DNA of 33,671 bases from NCBI GenBank assembly GCA_009845545.1, contig VXZK01000125.1, positions 2,398 through 36,068 of the forward strand, read 5' to 3'. Below the pieces are notes generated by a model that was not told the DNA's origin, searched no databases, and saw nothing but the letters and a program-made list of their open reading frames with translations. Made by a program: the position numbers and the translations under genes. Below, in pieces: positions 15,785 to 23,924 of this stretch. Positions within the stretch are counted from its first letter, which is position 1; every line of letters begins with the position of its first letter. This DNA comes from Candidatus Poribacteria bacterium (lineage in GTDB: Bacteria; Poribacteria; WGA-4E; WGA-3G).

Positions 15785-17791
15785 ATGTTGCAGCGTCGTT
15801 TACAAGTCCTCTCTCTGCTTGTCGTCCTCATCATTGTTATAAACGGATGTGGGGATACAACGTCTAAAAAACATATCCGGTACGAATGGAAAACCGTCAT
15901 GGAAGGCGATTGGAGCTCGCACCTCTATGATGTCCACTTTGTAAACGAAAATCTGGGGTGGGCAGTGGGTAACGCTGTGGACATAATTCCAGGTTTAGAC
16001 GCTGAAGAGGGTGCGGAAAGCCTTATCATCCACACAGCGGATGGCGGGAAAACATGGCACAGACAAAGCAGTAGCGTTTTCGGTAAACCTTTGCGAAAAG
16101 TCTATTTCCGTTCTGAGTTAGAAGGATGGTGCCTTGGCGAGAGTGGTGTGCTCATCCACACCTCCGATGGTGGGAAAACGTGGAAACCTATCGAAACAGA
16201 TACAGAAAATAACCTCCACGATTTTTTTATAGCGGAAGCTGCCGGTTGGATTGTTGGGGATTGGGGGACACTGCTCAAATCAACCGATGGCGGACACACA
16301 TTTACCAAAATTGACGAAACTGTATTCGCTAAAAAGTCATTGAAAGGGATTTACTTCGTAGACGAAAATCAGGGTTGGATTATCACCTATCGAAACACGG
16401 TGGCAGGAAAGAACGCGGGTTACATCTATCGAACAACCGATGGCGGTGCCACTTGGGAAGAACAATACGCGACAGAAGCCGCGCTGTTCAGTGTTCACTT
16501 CGTAGACAAACAGATCGGTTGGGTTGTGGGGGATCGACGGAGTGTCTACGCGACAACTGATGGCGGAAAAACATGGCAATTCATCACAGATGGAAGCAAT
16601 CAACGCCATAAGACGAGTTATGAACAACCGGAGTACCTCGGAAAAGAGCCGCTGCACACATTTACGCTTTATGATATTGACTTCACGGATACACAAAACG
16701 GGTGGATTGTTGGCGACTTAGGTGTGATTCTGCATACCGCGTCCGGTGGAAAAGGAAAATGGAAACATCAACGCGGCGGTCCCCGCTTCCACAACAGTGC
16801 TGACGCTGTTTTACTGGGTGTTGACTTTGTCTCGAAACAACTCGGTTGGGTGGTCGGTGAAAATGGCACGATTCTTCACACGCGCAACGGTGGCGTAACA
16901 TGGGAAGCACAATCGAGTCCGAGTCATCTCTTAGTAGGGGTCTGTGCGGTTTCCTCGGAAGAAGGATACGTTGTTGGGGATCGCGGGGCTATCCTACGCA
17001 CTGAGGATGGCGGGGGCGTATGGAACCCGCAAGACAGCCGTACGACTGAGTGTTTCGGTGCCGCTCATTTTGTATCCCCACAAAAGGGGTGGGCAGTCGC
17101 TGAAGCCGGTGTCGTTTTGCAAACCACAAATGGTGGCGTTGTGTGGGAACGCCAAACTTCAGGAACGCAGCAGGATTTACTTGGTGTCTTTTTTGTGGAT
17201 GAAAAGACTGGCTGGTGCGTCGGGACCGGCGGCGAAATTATACACACAGATAACGCCGGAAAGACATGGAAACGGCAGCGGAGTGGAACAAACTGGCACC
17301 TCTTTGACATTCACTTTGCTTCAAAGAAGGTGGGTTGGGCGGTCGGTCTCTTTGGAACGGTTCTACACACAGTTGATGGTGGACAAACGTGGAAACTTTC
17401 AAAACTGAGCCGACAACTTTCAAAATTGAATGAAGGTGAGAATATCTGGCTTGATGCTGTCTACTTTGTTTCCTCAGACATAGGGTGGATTGTCGGTATC
17501 GGTGGACGGATATTCCACACAGCTGATAGCGGAAAAACTTGGGTTCGCCAAGAGAGTCATACGAAAAACTTTCTTGACGATGTGTTTTTTATCTCTGAAA
17601 TAGAAGGTTGGATTGTTGGAAAAGAGGGACTTGTCCTCCATACAAAGGATGGCGGTCAAAACTGGAGACCTCAGGGGACAGATACCCGAACGGATCTGAA
17701 ATCTATCTACATAAGTAGCACAAACAGCGGTTGGGTGGTTGGTCAAAACGGAACAATTCTCAAATATGAAATAGTGACCAGTAACCAGTAA
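15785..17791 (+). CDS. Ycf48/BNR-repeat lipoprotein (photosystem II assembly factor-like propeller)
   Basis: 668 residues from ATG 15785. This start is preferred over ATGs inside dapB because it begins a compact lipoprotein signal: MLQRR, a hydrophobic run, and lipobox VINGC (C near residue 22). The rest is about 13 repeats of roughly 47 residues with a GW-x-VG strand and a T-x-DGGKTW Asp-box (TADGGKTW, TSDGGKTW, TTDGGATW and others), as in Ycf48/YCF48-related and BNR proteins. Such proteins form propellers that hold protein or glycan partners; true sialidase residues are not apparent. Anchored at the outer face of a membrane, it may be a scaffold or surface-binding protein. The function is not deducible. 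The last residues (VTSNQ) come from GTAACCAGTAACCAG microrepeat sequence that runs through the stop codon. Confidence 0.88.
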   Translation: MLQRRLQVLSLLVVLIIVINGCGDTTSKKHIRYEWKTVMEGDWSSHLYDVHFVNENLGWAVGNAVDIIPGLDAEEGAESLIIHTADGGKTWHRQSSSVFGKPLRKVYFRSELEGWCLGESGVLIHTSDGGKTWKPIETDTENNLHDFFIAEAAGWIVGDWGTLLKSTDGGHTFTKIDETVFAKKSLKGIYFVDENQGWIITYRNTVAGKNAGYIYRTTDGGATWEEQYATEAALFSVHFVDKQIGWVVGDRRSVYATTDGGKTWQFITDGSNQRHKTSYEQPEYLGKEPLHTFTLYDIDFTDTQNGWIVGDLGVILHTASGGKGKWKHQRGGPRFHNSADAVLLGVDFVSKQLGWVVGENGTILHTRNGGVTWEAQSSPSHLLVGVCAVSSEEGYVVGDRGAILRTEDGGGVWNPQDSRTTECFGAAHFVSPQKGWAVAEAGVVLQTTNGGVVWERQTSGTQQDLLGVFFVDEKTGWCVGTGGEIIHTDNAGKTWKRQRSGTNWHLFDIHFASKKVGWAVGLFGTVLHTVDGGQTWKLSKLSRQLSKLNEGENIWLDAVYFVSSDIGWIVGIGGRIFHTADSGKTWVRQESHTKNFLDDVFFISEIEGWIVGKEGLVLHTKDGGQNWRPQGTDTRTDLKSIYISSTNSGWVVGQNGTILKYEIVTSNQ

Positions 17792-17798
17792 CCAGTAA

Positions 17799-17852
17799 CC
17801 GTAGGGGCGAGGTCGCCTCGCCCGCACAGGTTCGGAAACCCAACCCCTACGG
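17799..17852. repeat. 54-bp palindromic repeat element
   Basis: CCGTAGGGG (17799-17807) and CCCCTACGG (17844-17852) are perfect inverted ends. Inside the left part GGGCGAGG-TCG-CCTCGCCC (17805-17823) is a perfect 8-bp hairpin. Sequences of the form GTAGGGGCGAGG...CCCCTAC are, from memory, dispersed REP-like repeats in many environmental genomes. It lies between the lipoprotein stop and the dioxygenase start and could also act as a transcription attenuator. Confidence 0.7.
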
Positions 17853-17884
17853 CAACTTCTTTATCGGAGGTCCATAGGAAAAAA

Positions 17885-18628
17885 ATGACAGACGAACAAA
17901 AATATCTATTCGACCTGCAAGGTTTTATCGTGCTGAAGGGTGTGATTCCACAAGAAGTGGTCAACGCATGCAATGCTGTGCTGGATCAGTACGAAAATAT
18001 GCCTCCCGAAGACTATCCATCACCGTTGTGTCTTGGAACGGAGCGGACGGAAAAGGAACTCTACATCTCCAATATCATGGAAGCGGACAGCGTCTTTAAC
18101 GCGCTGATTGATATTCCAGAGGTGTTAGAGGTGATTCAAGGCGTAACCAGTGGTCCCTACCGCCTCAATCATACCTACACGATTTACCGATGGGGCGGCG
18201 GTTATACAGGTTTGCACATGCACGGCACGCCGATTATTCCGAAATGTCAATACCACTGCAAAAATGGAGAGATGGTTTCGAGCTTGACAAAGGCTGTTTT
18301 TCCGATGTTAGATTGCGATGTGGAGGACGGCTGTTTCGCTGTGATACCGGGGGCACATAAAAGCAATTTCCCCAAACCTTGGGGAGGCCACCCAGATGAA
18401 AATCCTGTGCTGACACCGATTCCCGCGAAAGCAGGGGACGCGATCATCTTTACAGAGGCATTGACACACGGATCCGTCATCAATCTCTCAGGCAAACCGC
18501 GGCGGACGCTCTATTACTGTTATAGTATCGGTTATATGCCAGATTGGGGCGGTCAAGGTTTGCATTTTAGTCCAAACGTTATGGAGAGCCTCAGTGAGGC
18601 ACAACAGGCAATCCTTCATCTTAAATAG
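17885..18628 (+). CDS. Phytanoyl-CoA dioxygenase (PhyH) family protein
   Basis: 247 residues. The N-terminus (QKYLFDLQGFIVLKGVIPQEVVNACNAVLD) is the standard PhyH opening, and the double-stranded beta-helix core follows: LHMHGTP (110-116), DVEDGCFAVIPGAHKSNFP (145-163), GDAIIFTEALTHGS (184-197) and RRTLYY (206-211). PhyH proteins are Fe(II)/2-oxoglutarate oxygenases that hydroxylate small molecules. Distal H195 and R206/R207 for 2-oxoglutarate are present, but the usual HxD is HMH (H111, H113) here, so metal binding may be altered or use another acid. The substrate is unknown and probably not phytanoyl-CoA. The start is supported by GGAGG and a nearer AGGA upstream. Such families are expanded in Poribacteria. 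Confidence 0.88.
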   Translation: MTDEQKYLFDLQGFIVLKGVIPQEVVNACNAVLDQYENMPPEDYPSPLCLGTERTEKELYISNIMEADSVFNALIDIPEVLEVIQGVTSGPYRLNHTYTIYRWGGGYTGLHMHGTPIIPKCQYHCKNGEMVSSLTKAVFPMLDCDVEDGCFAVIPGAHKSNFPKPWGGHPDENPVLTPIPAKAGDAIIFTEALTHGSVINLSGKPRRTLYYCYSIGYMPDWGGQGLHFSPNVMESLSEAQQAILHLK

Positions 18629-18632
18629 TTGT

Positions 18633-18682
18633 CAGTCGTCAGTACGATTTTTTTCGCCGAAAAAAATCTTTCAGTCGTCAGT
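18633..18682. repeat. Hairpin element flanked by 11-bp direct repeats
   Basis: CAGTCGTCAGT occurs at 18633-18643 and again at 18672-18682. Between them GATTTTTTTCG-C-CGAAAAAAATC (18646-18668) is a perfect 23-base palindrome. The remainder of the gap to 18802 holds TTATCAG/CTGATAAC microrepeats (ACCGATAACTGATAACTA near 18742-18760). The hairpin with its T run could terminate the PhyH transcript, whose stop is at 18628. Confidence 0.65.
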
Positions 18683-18802
18683 TAAGAGTCGATTTGTGGC
18701 GGTTATCAGAAAAGCGGCTGCCATAAGAAGGGAACTGACAACCGATAACTGATAACTATTCCCTCTGACAACTGGGAACTGTTAAAAAGGTAAATTAGAA
18801 AT

Positions 18803-19978
18803 ATGGTTACAATCTCGGAACGGTTACAGAAACTTCCACCCTATCTCTTTGTAGATTTGCGTCAAAAAATGCAGGCAGCGAAAGCACGAGGTGTTGATGT
18901 CATCAGCCTCGGCATCGGTGATCCAGATATCCCGACACCCGATCCGGTTGTTGAAACGCTGGTACACACAATCCAAAACACTGAAGACCCCGACCGGCAT
19001 CGCTACGGATGTGATAACCCTGTTGATGATTTTCCACAGGCGGTGCTCGACTTTTACCAACATCGTTACGGCGTTACGCTATCTGACGATCAGGTCGCTA
19101 CTACCCTCGGAAGTAAGGATGCTATCGTTAAACTGGCACTTGGAATACTCAATCCTGGCGACATTGGCATTGCTGCAAGTCCAGGCTACCCTACTTATAA
19201 CATCGGGCACGTCTTTGCGAGTGCGACCACCTACTATGCACCGCTACTGCGAAAAAACGATTTCTATGTTGACTTTGACGCTATTCCAGACGAGATAAAA
19301 CGTCTCGCCAAAGTCCTCTGGATCAATTACCCAAACAACCCGACGACCGCCACTGCCGACCTCGATTTCTTCGAGCGCGCCGTGGAATTTGGGCGACAAA
19401 ATAGTATCCTTATCGCGCACGACAACGCTTATAGCGAAAATACCTACGACGGTTATCGTTCACCAAGTATTTTGCAAGTAGACGGTGCTGCCGAAGTCGC
19501 CGTTGAATTCTTTTCATTGAGTAAAGCGTTTAATATGACAGGATGGCGTTTAGGATTTGTCGTTGGTAACCCAATCGCTGTTAACGCTGTTAAAACTGTT
19601 AAGGATAACATAGATAACGGTTCACTCCGATCGCTTCAGTTTGCTGGTGTAAAGGCACTCTCAATAGCGGACGAAATCACGCCTGCGATAAACGCGATTT
19701 ATCAAAAACGCCGAGACACGGTGGTGGATGCACTCACAAATAGCGGGTGGGCAATCGAAAGACCGAAGGCAACGATGTACATCTGGGCACCTGTCCCACC
19801 CCGTTTCAACGGTTCAAGTCGTGCTTTTGCGACAACACTGCTTGAGGAGGTCGGCGTTGTCGTAACACCCGGACTCGGATATGGGCAGTGGAGTGAAGGG
19901 TACTGCAGAATTTCCTTAACTTATCCAGATGAAGTCATAAATGAAGCAATTTCACGGATTCGGGATTTCGCGCATTAA
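18803..19978 (+). CDS. dapL: LL-diaminopimelate aminotransferase (DapL-type)
   Basis: 391 residues, class I/II PLP aminotransferase. PLP contacts seen: N178 (INYPNNP), D207 and Y210 (AHDNAYSENTYDG), Schiff-base K241 in SLSKAFNMTGWRLGF, R249, and a C-terminal substrate-carboxylate arginine in YCRISLTYPDE. The opening RLQKLPPYLFVDLRQKMQAAKARGVDVISLGIGDPDIPTP is characteristic of LL-DAP aminotransferases, which convert tetrahydrodipicolinate to LL-diaminopimelate in one step with glutamate. dapB in the same cluster supports that role over a generic aspartate/alanine aminotransferase. AAAAAGG lies 12 bases before the ATG, rather far. The product feeds lysine and cell-wall synthesis. Confidence 0.88.
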   Translation: MVTISERLQKLPPYLFVDLRQKMQAAKARGVDVISLGIGDPDIPTPDPVVETLVHTIQNTEDPDRHRYGCDNPVDDFPQAVLDFYQHRYGVTLSDDQVATTLGSKDAIVKLALGILNPGDIGIAASPGYPTYNIGHVFASATTYYAPLLRKNDFYVDFDAIPDEIKRLAKVLWINYPNNPTTATADLDFFERAVEFGRQNSILIAHDNAYSENTYDGYRSPSILQVDGAAEVAVEFFSLSKAFNMTGWRLGFVVGNPIAVNAVKTVKDNIDNGSLRSLQFAGVKALSIADEITPAINAIYQKRRDTVVDALTNSGWAIERPKATMYIWAPVPPRFNGSSRAFATTLLEEVGVVVTPGLGYGQWSEGYCRISLTYPDEVINEAISRIRDFAH

Positions 19979-20024
19979 TCATCAAGCGACCTCTTTGAGG
20001 AATGGCTCTGGCGAGAAAAAGATT

Positions 20025-23000
20025 ATGATACATACTAACGGCTTTTTAGCAAGTTTCGGGAATCTGAAAACTACGGTTAAACATCTGATTTTAATCGTGA
20101 GCATAACTGTTGCTGCACTTTTTGTATGTGGTAACACCAGGGCTGAACAAATTCAAACTTATACTGTTGCTGATGGATTGGTAGGTCCCATTGTTCCTGT
20201 CATTTTCCAAGACAGTCGAGGCGTGCTCTGGTTCGGTTCCGATCGCGGTGGCATAAGTCGGTTTTATGATAACACTTTTAAGCCCTACGCTGGATCACTC
20301 GACAGTTCTGAGGATGTCGAAGCGGGGGCACTGCTCGGACAGACGCAACAAATCGTTGAGGATAAATGGGGACACATCTGGTTTCTGTCAAGAAAATCTT
20401 CGGAAAGATCGGGTAGGGTCAGTCGGTTTGATGGCAATTCAGTCAGTTTTATCGGGATGGGGAATGCCCTCATCACCGATCAGCAGGGCGATATATGGGT
20501 CGGTGAAAATCATGTACTAACGAAGTATGTGGCGCAAGGGATACAAAAACTGCCACAGGCGCAGCCGCATGAAATTATCGGTGAGGATCTGATACGTTCC
20601 ACAAGTTTGACAATAAGCGTTATTTTCCAAAGCAGAGATGGGACGCTCTGGATCGGCGGAAGCGAAGGCGAAGATGAGAAAACTGGCGTAATTCTGAGTT
20701 TCCGGGAGAATACATGGAACCGCACAGCACTCGGTGAAGAAGGTGATACGGATGATGAAATAGACCGCGAAACACCGCGTATCCATCCGAATGCAGGATT
20801 CACACGGCCTGATATGTCCGACCTAAATGCTGACGCGCCAATTGAGACGATAGCCGAAGACCCTTCCGGGGACCTCTGGTTCGGTGGCAACGATCTCCTC
20901 CTACGGTTTGATGGAAAAGGTTTTGAACAAATTCTCCCAACTCGGACTCGTACGGGACCCAGGGAACGTAGACCGCCAAGAGGCGGCCCCACAGTCACAA
21001 GAAGGCGCGCCTTAATCCAAATTGATACGAAAGATCGGCTCTGGTTTAGTGATAATCGCTCCACAAGAGAGTGGAATGGTTCACGGCTGCAGCGGCACAG
21101 AAATCTGGTCGGGTTTCTTGAACTTGAGAATAAATCAGGCAATCTATGGTTTACTGATGGACGTGAGATACATCAATATGATAAAGACCTCACCGAAATT
21201 TCGAGCGCTATTAATAGCGAACTTGGAAATGACGAGGTTCGGACGATTTTTGAAGCGGTTGATGGTAAATTATGGTTCGGACACAATAATGGTGTAACAG
21301 CATTTGAACCAACACCCGCAGTGAGCACACATGCAGGACTCGGCACGAAAAGGATTCGCACGATGTATGAGGATAGCCGAGGCTACCTCTGGTTGAGCGT
21401 TCCAGGGAGTGTGGCGCGTTATGATACCAAGACAGACGCATTAAGGTTGGATCCGATCCAAAACGGGGCTACTCCAGACTTGAGAGGCACTCGCGCCAGG
21501 AGCGGACGTTCACAGTCTGAAATCGTAAAAATATTTGAAGCCGGTGGAGATATCTGGTTCGTAAACCAACCGAGATCTCGTTTTAATTCTACACGATATA
21601 TGTTCTTCCGGTACGCGAACGCAAGTTTTGATCATCAAATCTCCATCTCTATTCGGACAGAAACCGGACCCGGAGGGGAACGCTCGGATAGCAACACGGA
21701 GGTCCTTGTTGCCGCCGGTGAACATGTATGGTTGGCTTTTGGCGGGCATCTTTTTAAAGCGGACGCAACAGGACTTTTATGGCTTAAGGAAAATGGTTCA
21801 CAGAGACTTCTCTTTCAAAGAACAGCGGAAATCTCACGAGTCGGAGGCGTGCAAGAAATAGAACCCGGCGCAGTTGCTATTACGGATTTATACAGAGATG
21901 CTAAAGATAGGCTATGGGTGCATTTTAGCAACGGGAACGTGAAACGTTACCCGAAGACTATTGATCGCGCAGCATCTACAGCGCGACCTATTGAGCCGGA
22001 TGTGCTTAACCTTAAGGCAACAACACTGCTAAAAACGACACCACGGGGTAAATGGTTTTTCAATGCTGTGACAGGAAGACTGATCCGCTGGAATAACATT
22101 GAAACCGGTGAACCGGTCGAGCTCGAGGGTGAGGCTACTTCCGCCCCGCTTGCAGTATGGCAAAACCCAACAGAAGGAAATGAAGATATCACTTTCATCT
22201 TTTCAAATGCCCTTAGGACATATCGCCGCACGGTGTTAATTGAGACTCAGGCTATTGATGAACTCGGGACAGTAAACGCCTCCCTGACTTCTCAGGAAGG
22301 AATCCTTTGGCTCGCAACGTCTCGCGGGGCTGTCCGCTACGATGGGAAAAACCTGACGACTTACACAACAAAAGAAGATGGATTTTTGGTGGACAATGTA
22401 CGCGATGTCATAGAGGATAGTCGCGGAAATATATGGTTCGCAACGAGGGGCGGCGGTACCGTCCGCTACGATGGTCAAATCTTCCACAACCGAACCACAA
22501 AAAACGGTTGGGCACATAACAATATCTCAAAAATCCTTGAATCCTCCGATAAAGATATTTGGTTTGCGACTGAAAGAGGTGTCACACAGTATACACCCAC
22601 ACGGGGAGGATTGCCAGAGTGTCAAATCGTCACCTTAGAGGCTGATAAACCTTACACGGATTTCTCATCCAACTTAGTTCTACCTGCGCGGGGTGCTAAG
22701 ATTTTCAATGTACGAGGTATCAGTTCACTTCGAGAAGGACTTTCCTATGAATTTAAATTAATTGGACTCGATACACCGATATGGACACGGCTCTCAACGC
22801 TGGAATTCTCGCTGTTGCCGACCGGTTCTGACACGTGGGCTTCGCTTTCCGCGCCTGGAGCCACAAACCAGCAGGCTTTGGGCAATAGTGGCGTTACGCA
22901 GGAATTTCAGAATCAAAACGGTATTCTACGGATCCGATATACAGGTCTTAAAGCCGGGCACTACAGCTTCCTCATCAAAGCGTTCCGGAAGGATTGGGCT

Positions 23001-23924
23001 TACACCGCCCTACCCGCAGTTGTGGACTTTAGTATCCCACCACCGATCTGGACGCGCTGGCGAACATATTTACCAACGTTTATTTTTGTGACGGTTGTGC
23101 TCTCTCTGATTGGACGCCTTATTGTTAACCGGAGACACACATTGCAGCTGCGCAATGCAATGCGACAGCAAGAAGAAGCGGAGATGCAACGGATCCGCGC
23201 TGAATTAAGCGAAGCGCAAAATATTCAGATGGGTCTCTTGCCGACGGAGTCACCCGACACAGAAGGATTTGATATTGCAGGCATGTCGGTCCCCGCAACA
23301 CAAGTCGGTGGAGACTTCTACGATTACCTCACCGTGGGAGATGGACATACCGCTATTGCGGTAGCGGATGCCGCAGGGAAAGGGCTGCGAGGCGCGATGA
23401 CTGCTGTGTTGACCAATGGAATGTTATATGAAGTCTCGCGTTTTGAATCCGAAGCCGCAGTCATTCTTAGTGACCTCAATACGGGGTTGGCACCTCGGAT
23501 GTACGGTCCCAGCTTCATCGCTATTAACTTGGCGGTACTCAATAAAGCCGAAAAACGGGTTGATTATGCCAACGGCGGTCAACCTTATCCGATCCTCAAA
23601 CAAGGGACAGATATAATCGAGATTGAAAGCGGGGATCTGCCGCTGGGTAGTATGAAGCGAGTCGAGTATGAATCCGCTGCTTTCGATTTAAACGAGGGCG
23701 ATTTCCTGATCTTACATACCGACGGTCTCATTGAGGCACTCAACATGGAGGGTGAGATGTACGGAACAGAACGGCTAATGGAATCGGTTTCTCGGATTCC
23801 TGATAGTTTTACTGCCGAGGAGACTGTACAGCACCTTGTTGATGACGCTCACACTTTTGTCGGTGAAGCGGAACAATATGACGACCTGACAATCGTTGTT
23901 ATCAAGCGATGCCCTACCGTTTAA
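20025..23924 (+). CDS. Membrane sensor: Reg_prop propeller, Y_Y_Y domain, RsbU/SpoIIE-type PP2C phosphatase
   Basis: 1299 residues from ATG 20025; an earlier ATG at 19941 lies inside dapL. A signal peptide or anchor spans about 18-40 (LILIVSITVAALFVCG, then RAEQ). Residues about 50-870 hold two-component-propeller blades (EDSRGNIWFATRGGGTVRYDG, WFGHNNGVTAFEP), then a Y_Y_Y domain (about 880-1000, SYEFKLIGLDTPIWTRL, GHYSFLIKAFRKDWAY). A membrane helix at about 1010-1030 and a coiled coil (RQQEEAEMQRIRAELSEAQ) lead to the PP2C domain with metal-site aspartates D1097 (GGDFYDY), D1115 (VADAAGKG), D1233 (HTDG) and D1286/D1287 (YDDLTIVV). It probably senses a periplasmic, perhaps glycan, ligand and dephosphorylates an anti-sigma-factor antagonist inside the cell. 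The partner protein is not in the window. No strong ribosome site is seen. Confidence 0.9.
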   Translation: MIHTNGFLASFGNLKTTVKHLILIVSITVAALFVCGNTRAEQIQTYTVADGLVGPIVPVIFQDSRGVLWFGSDRGGISRFYDNTFKPYAGSLDSSEDVEAGALLGQTQQIVEDKWGHIWFLSRKSSERSGRVSRFDGNSVSFIGMGNALITDQQGDIWVGENHVLTKYVAQGIQKLPQAQPHEIIGEDLIRSTSLTISVIFQSRDGTLWIGGSEGEDEKTGVILSFRENTWNRTALGEEGDTDDEIDRETPRIHPNAGFTRPDMSDLNADAPIETIAEDPSGDLWFGGNDLLLRFDGKGFEQILPTRTRTGPRERRPPRGGPTVTRRRALIQIDTKDRLWFSDNRSTREWNGSRLQRHRNLVGFLELENKSGNLWFTDGREIHQYDKDLTEISSAINSELGNDEVRTIFEAVDGKLWFGHNNGVTAFEPTPAVSTHAGLGTKRIRTMYEDSRGYLWLSVPGSVARYDTKTDALRLDPIQNGATPDLRGTRARSGRSQSEIVKIFEAGGDIWFVNQPRSRFNSTRYMFFRYANASFDHQISISIRTETGPGGERSDSNTEVLVAAGEHVWLAFGGHLFKADATGLLWLKENGSQRLLFQRTAEISRVGGVQEIEPGAVAITDLYRDAKDRLWVHFSNGNVKRYPKTIDRAASTARPIEPDVLNLKATTLLKTTPRGKWFFNAVTGRLIRWNNIETGEPVELEGEATSAPLAVWQNPTEGNEDITFIFSNALRTYRRTVLIETQAIDELGTVNASLTSQEGILWLATSRGAVRYDGKNLTTYTTKEDGFLVDNVRDVIEDSRGNIWFATRGGGTVRYDGQIFHNRTTKNGWAHNNISKILESSDKDIWFATERGVTQYTPTRGGLPECQIVTLEADKPYTDFSSNLVLPARGAKIFNVRGISSLREGLSYEFKLIGLDTPIWTRLSTLEFSLLPTGSDTWASLSAPGATNQQALGNSGVTQEFQNQNGILRIRYTGLKAGHYSFLIKAFRKDWAYTALPAVVDFSIPPPIWTRWRTYLPTFIFVTVVLSLIGRLIVNRRHTLQLRNAMRQQEEAEMQRIRAELSEAQNIQMGLLPTESPDTEGFDIAGMSVPATQVGGDFYDYLTVGDGHTAIAVADAAGKGLRGAMTAVLTNGMLYEVSRFESEAAVILSDLNTGLAPRMYGPSFIAINLAVLNKAEKRVDYANGGQPYPILKQGTDIIEIESGDLPLGSMKRVEYESAAFDLNEGDFLILHTDGLIEALNMEGEMYGTERLMESVSRIPDSFTAEETVQHLVDDAHTFVGEAEQYDDLTIVVIKRCPTV

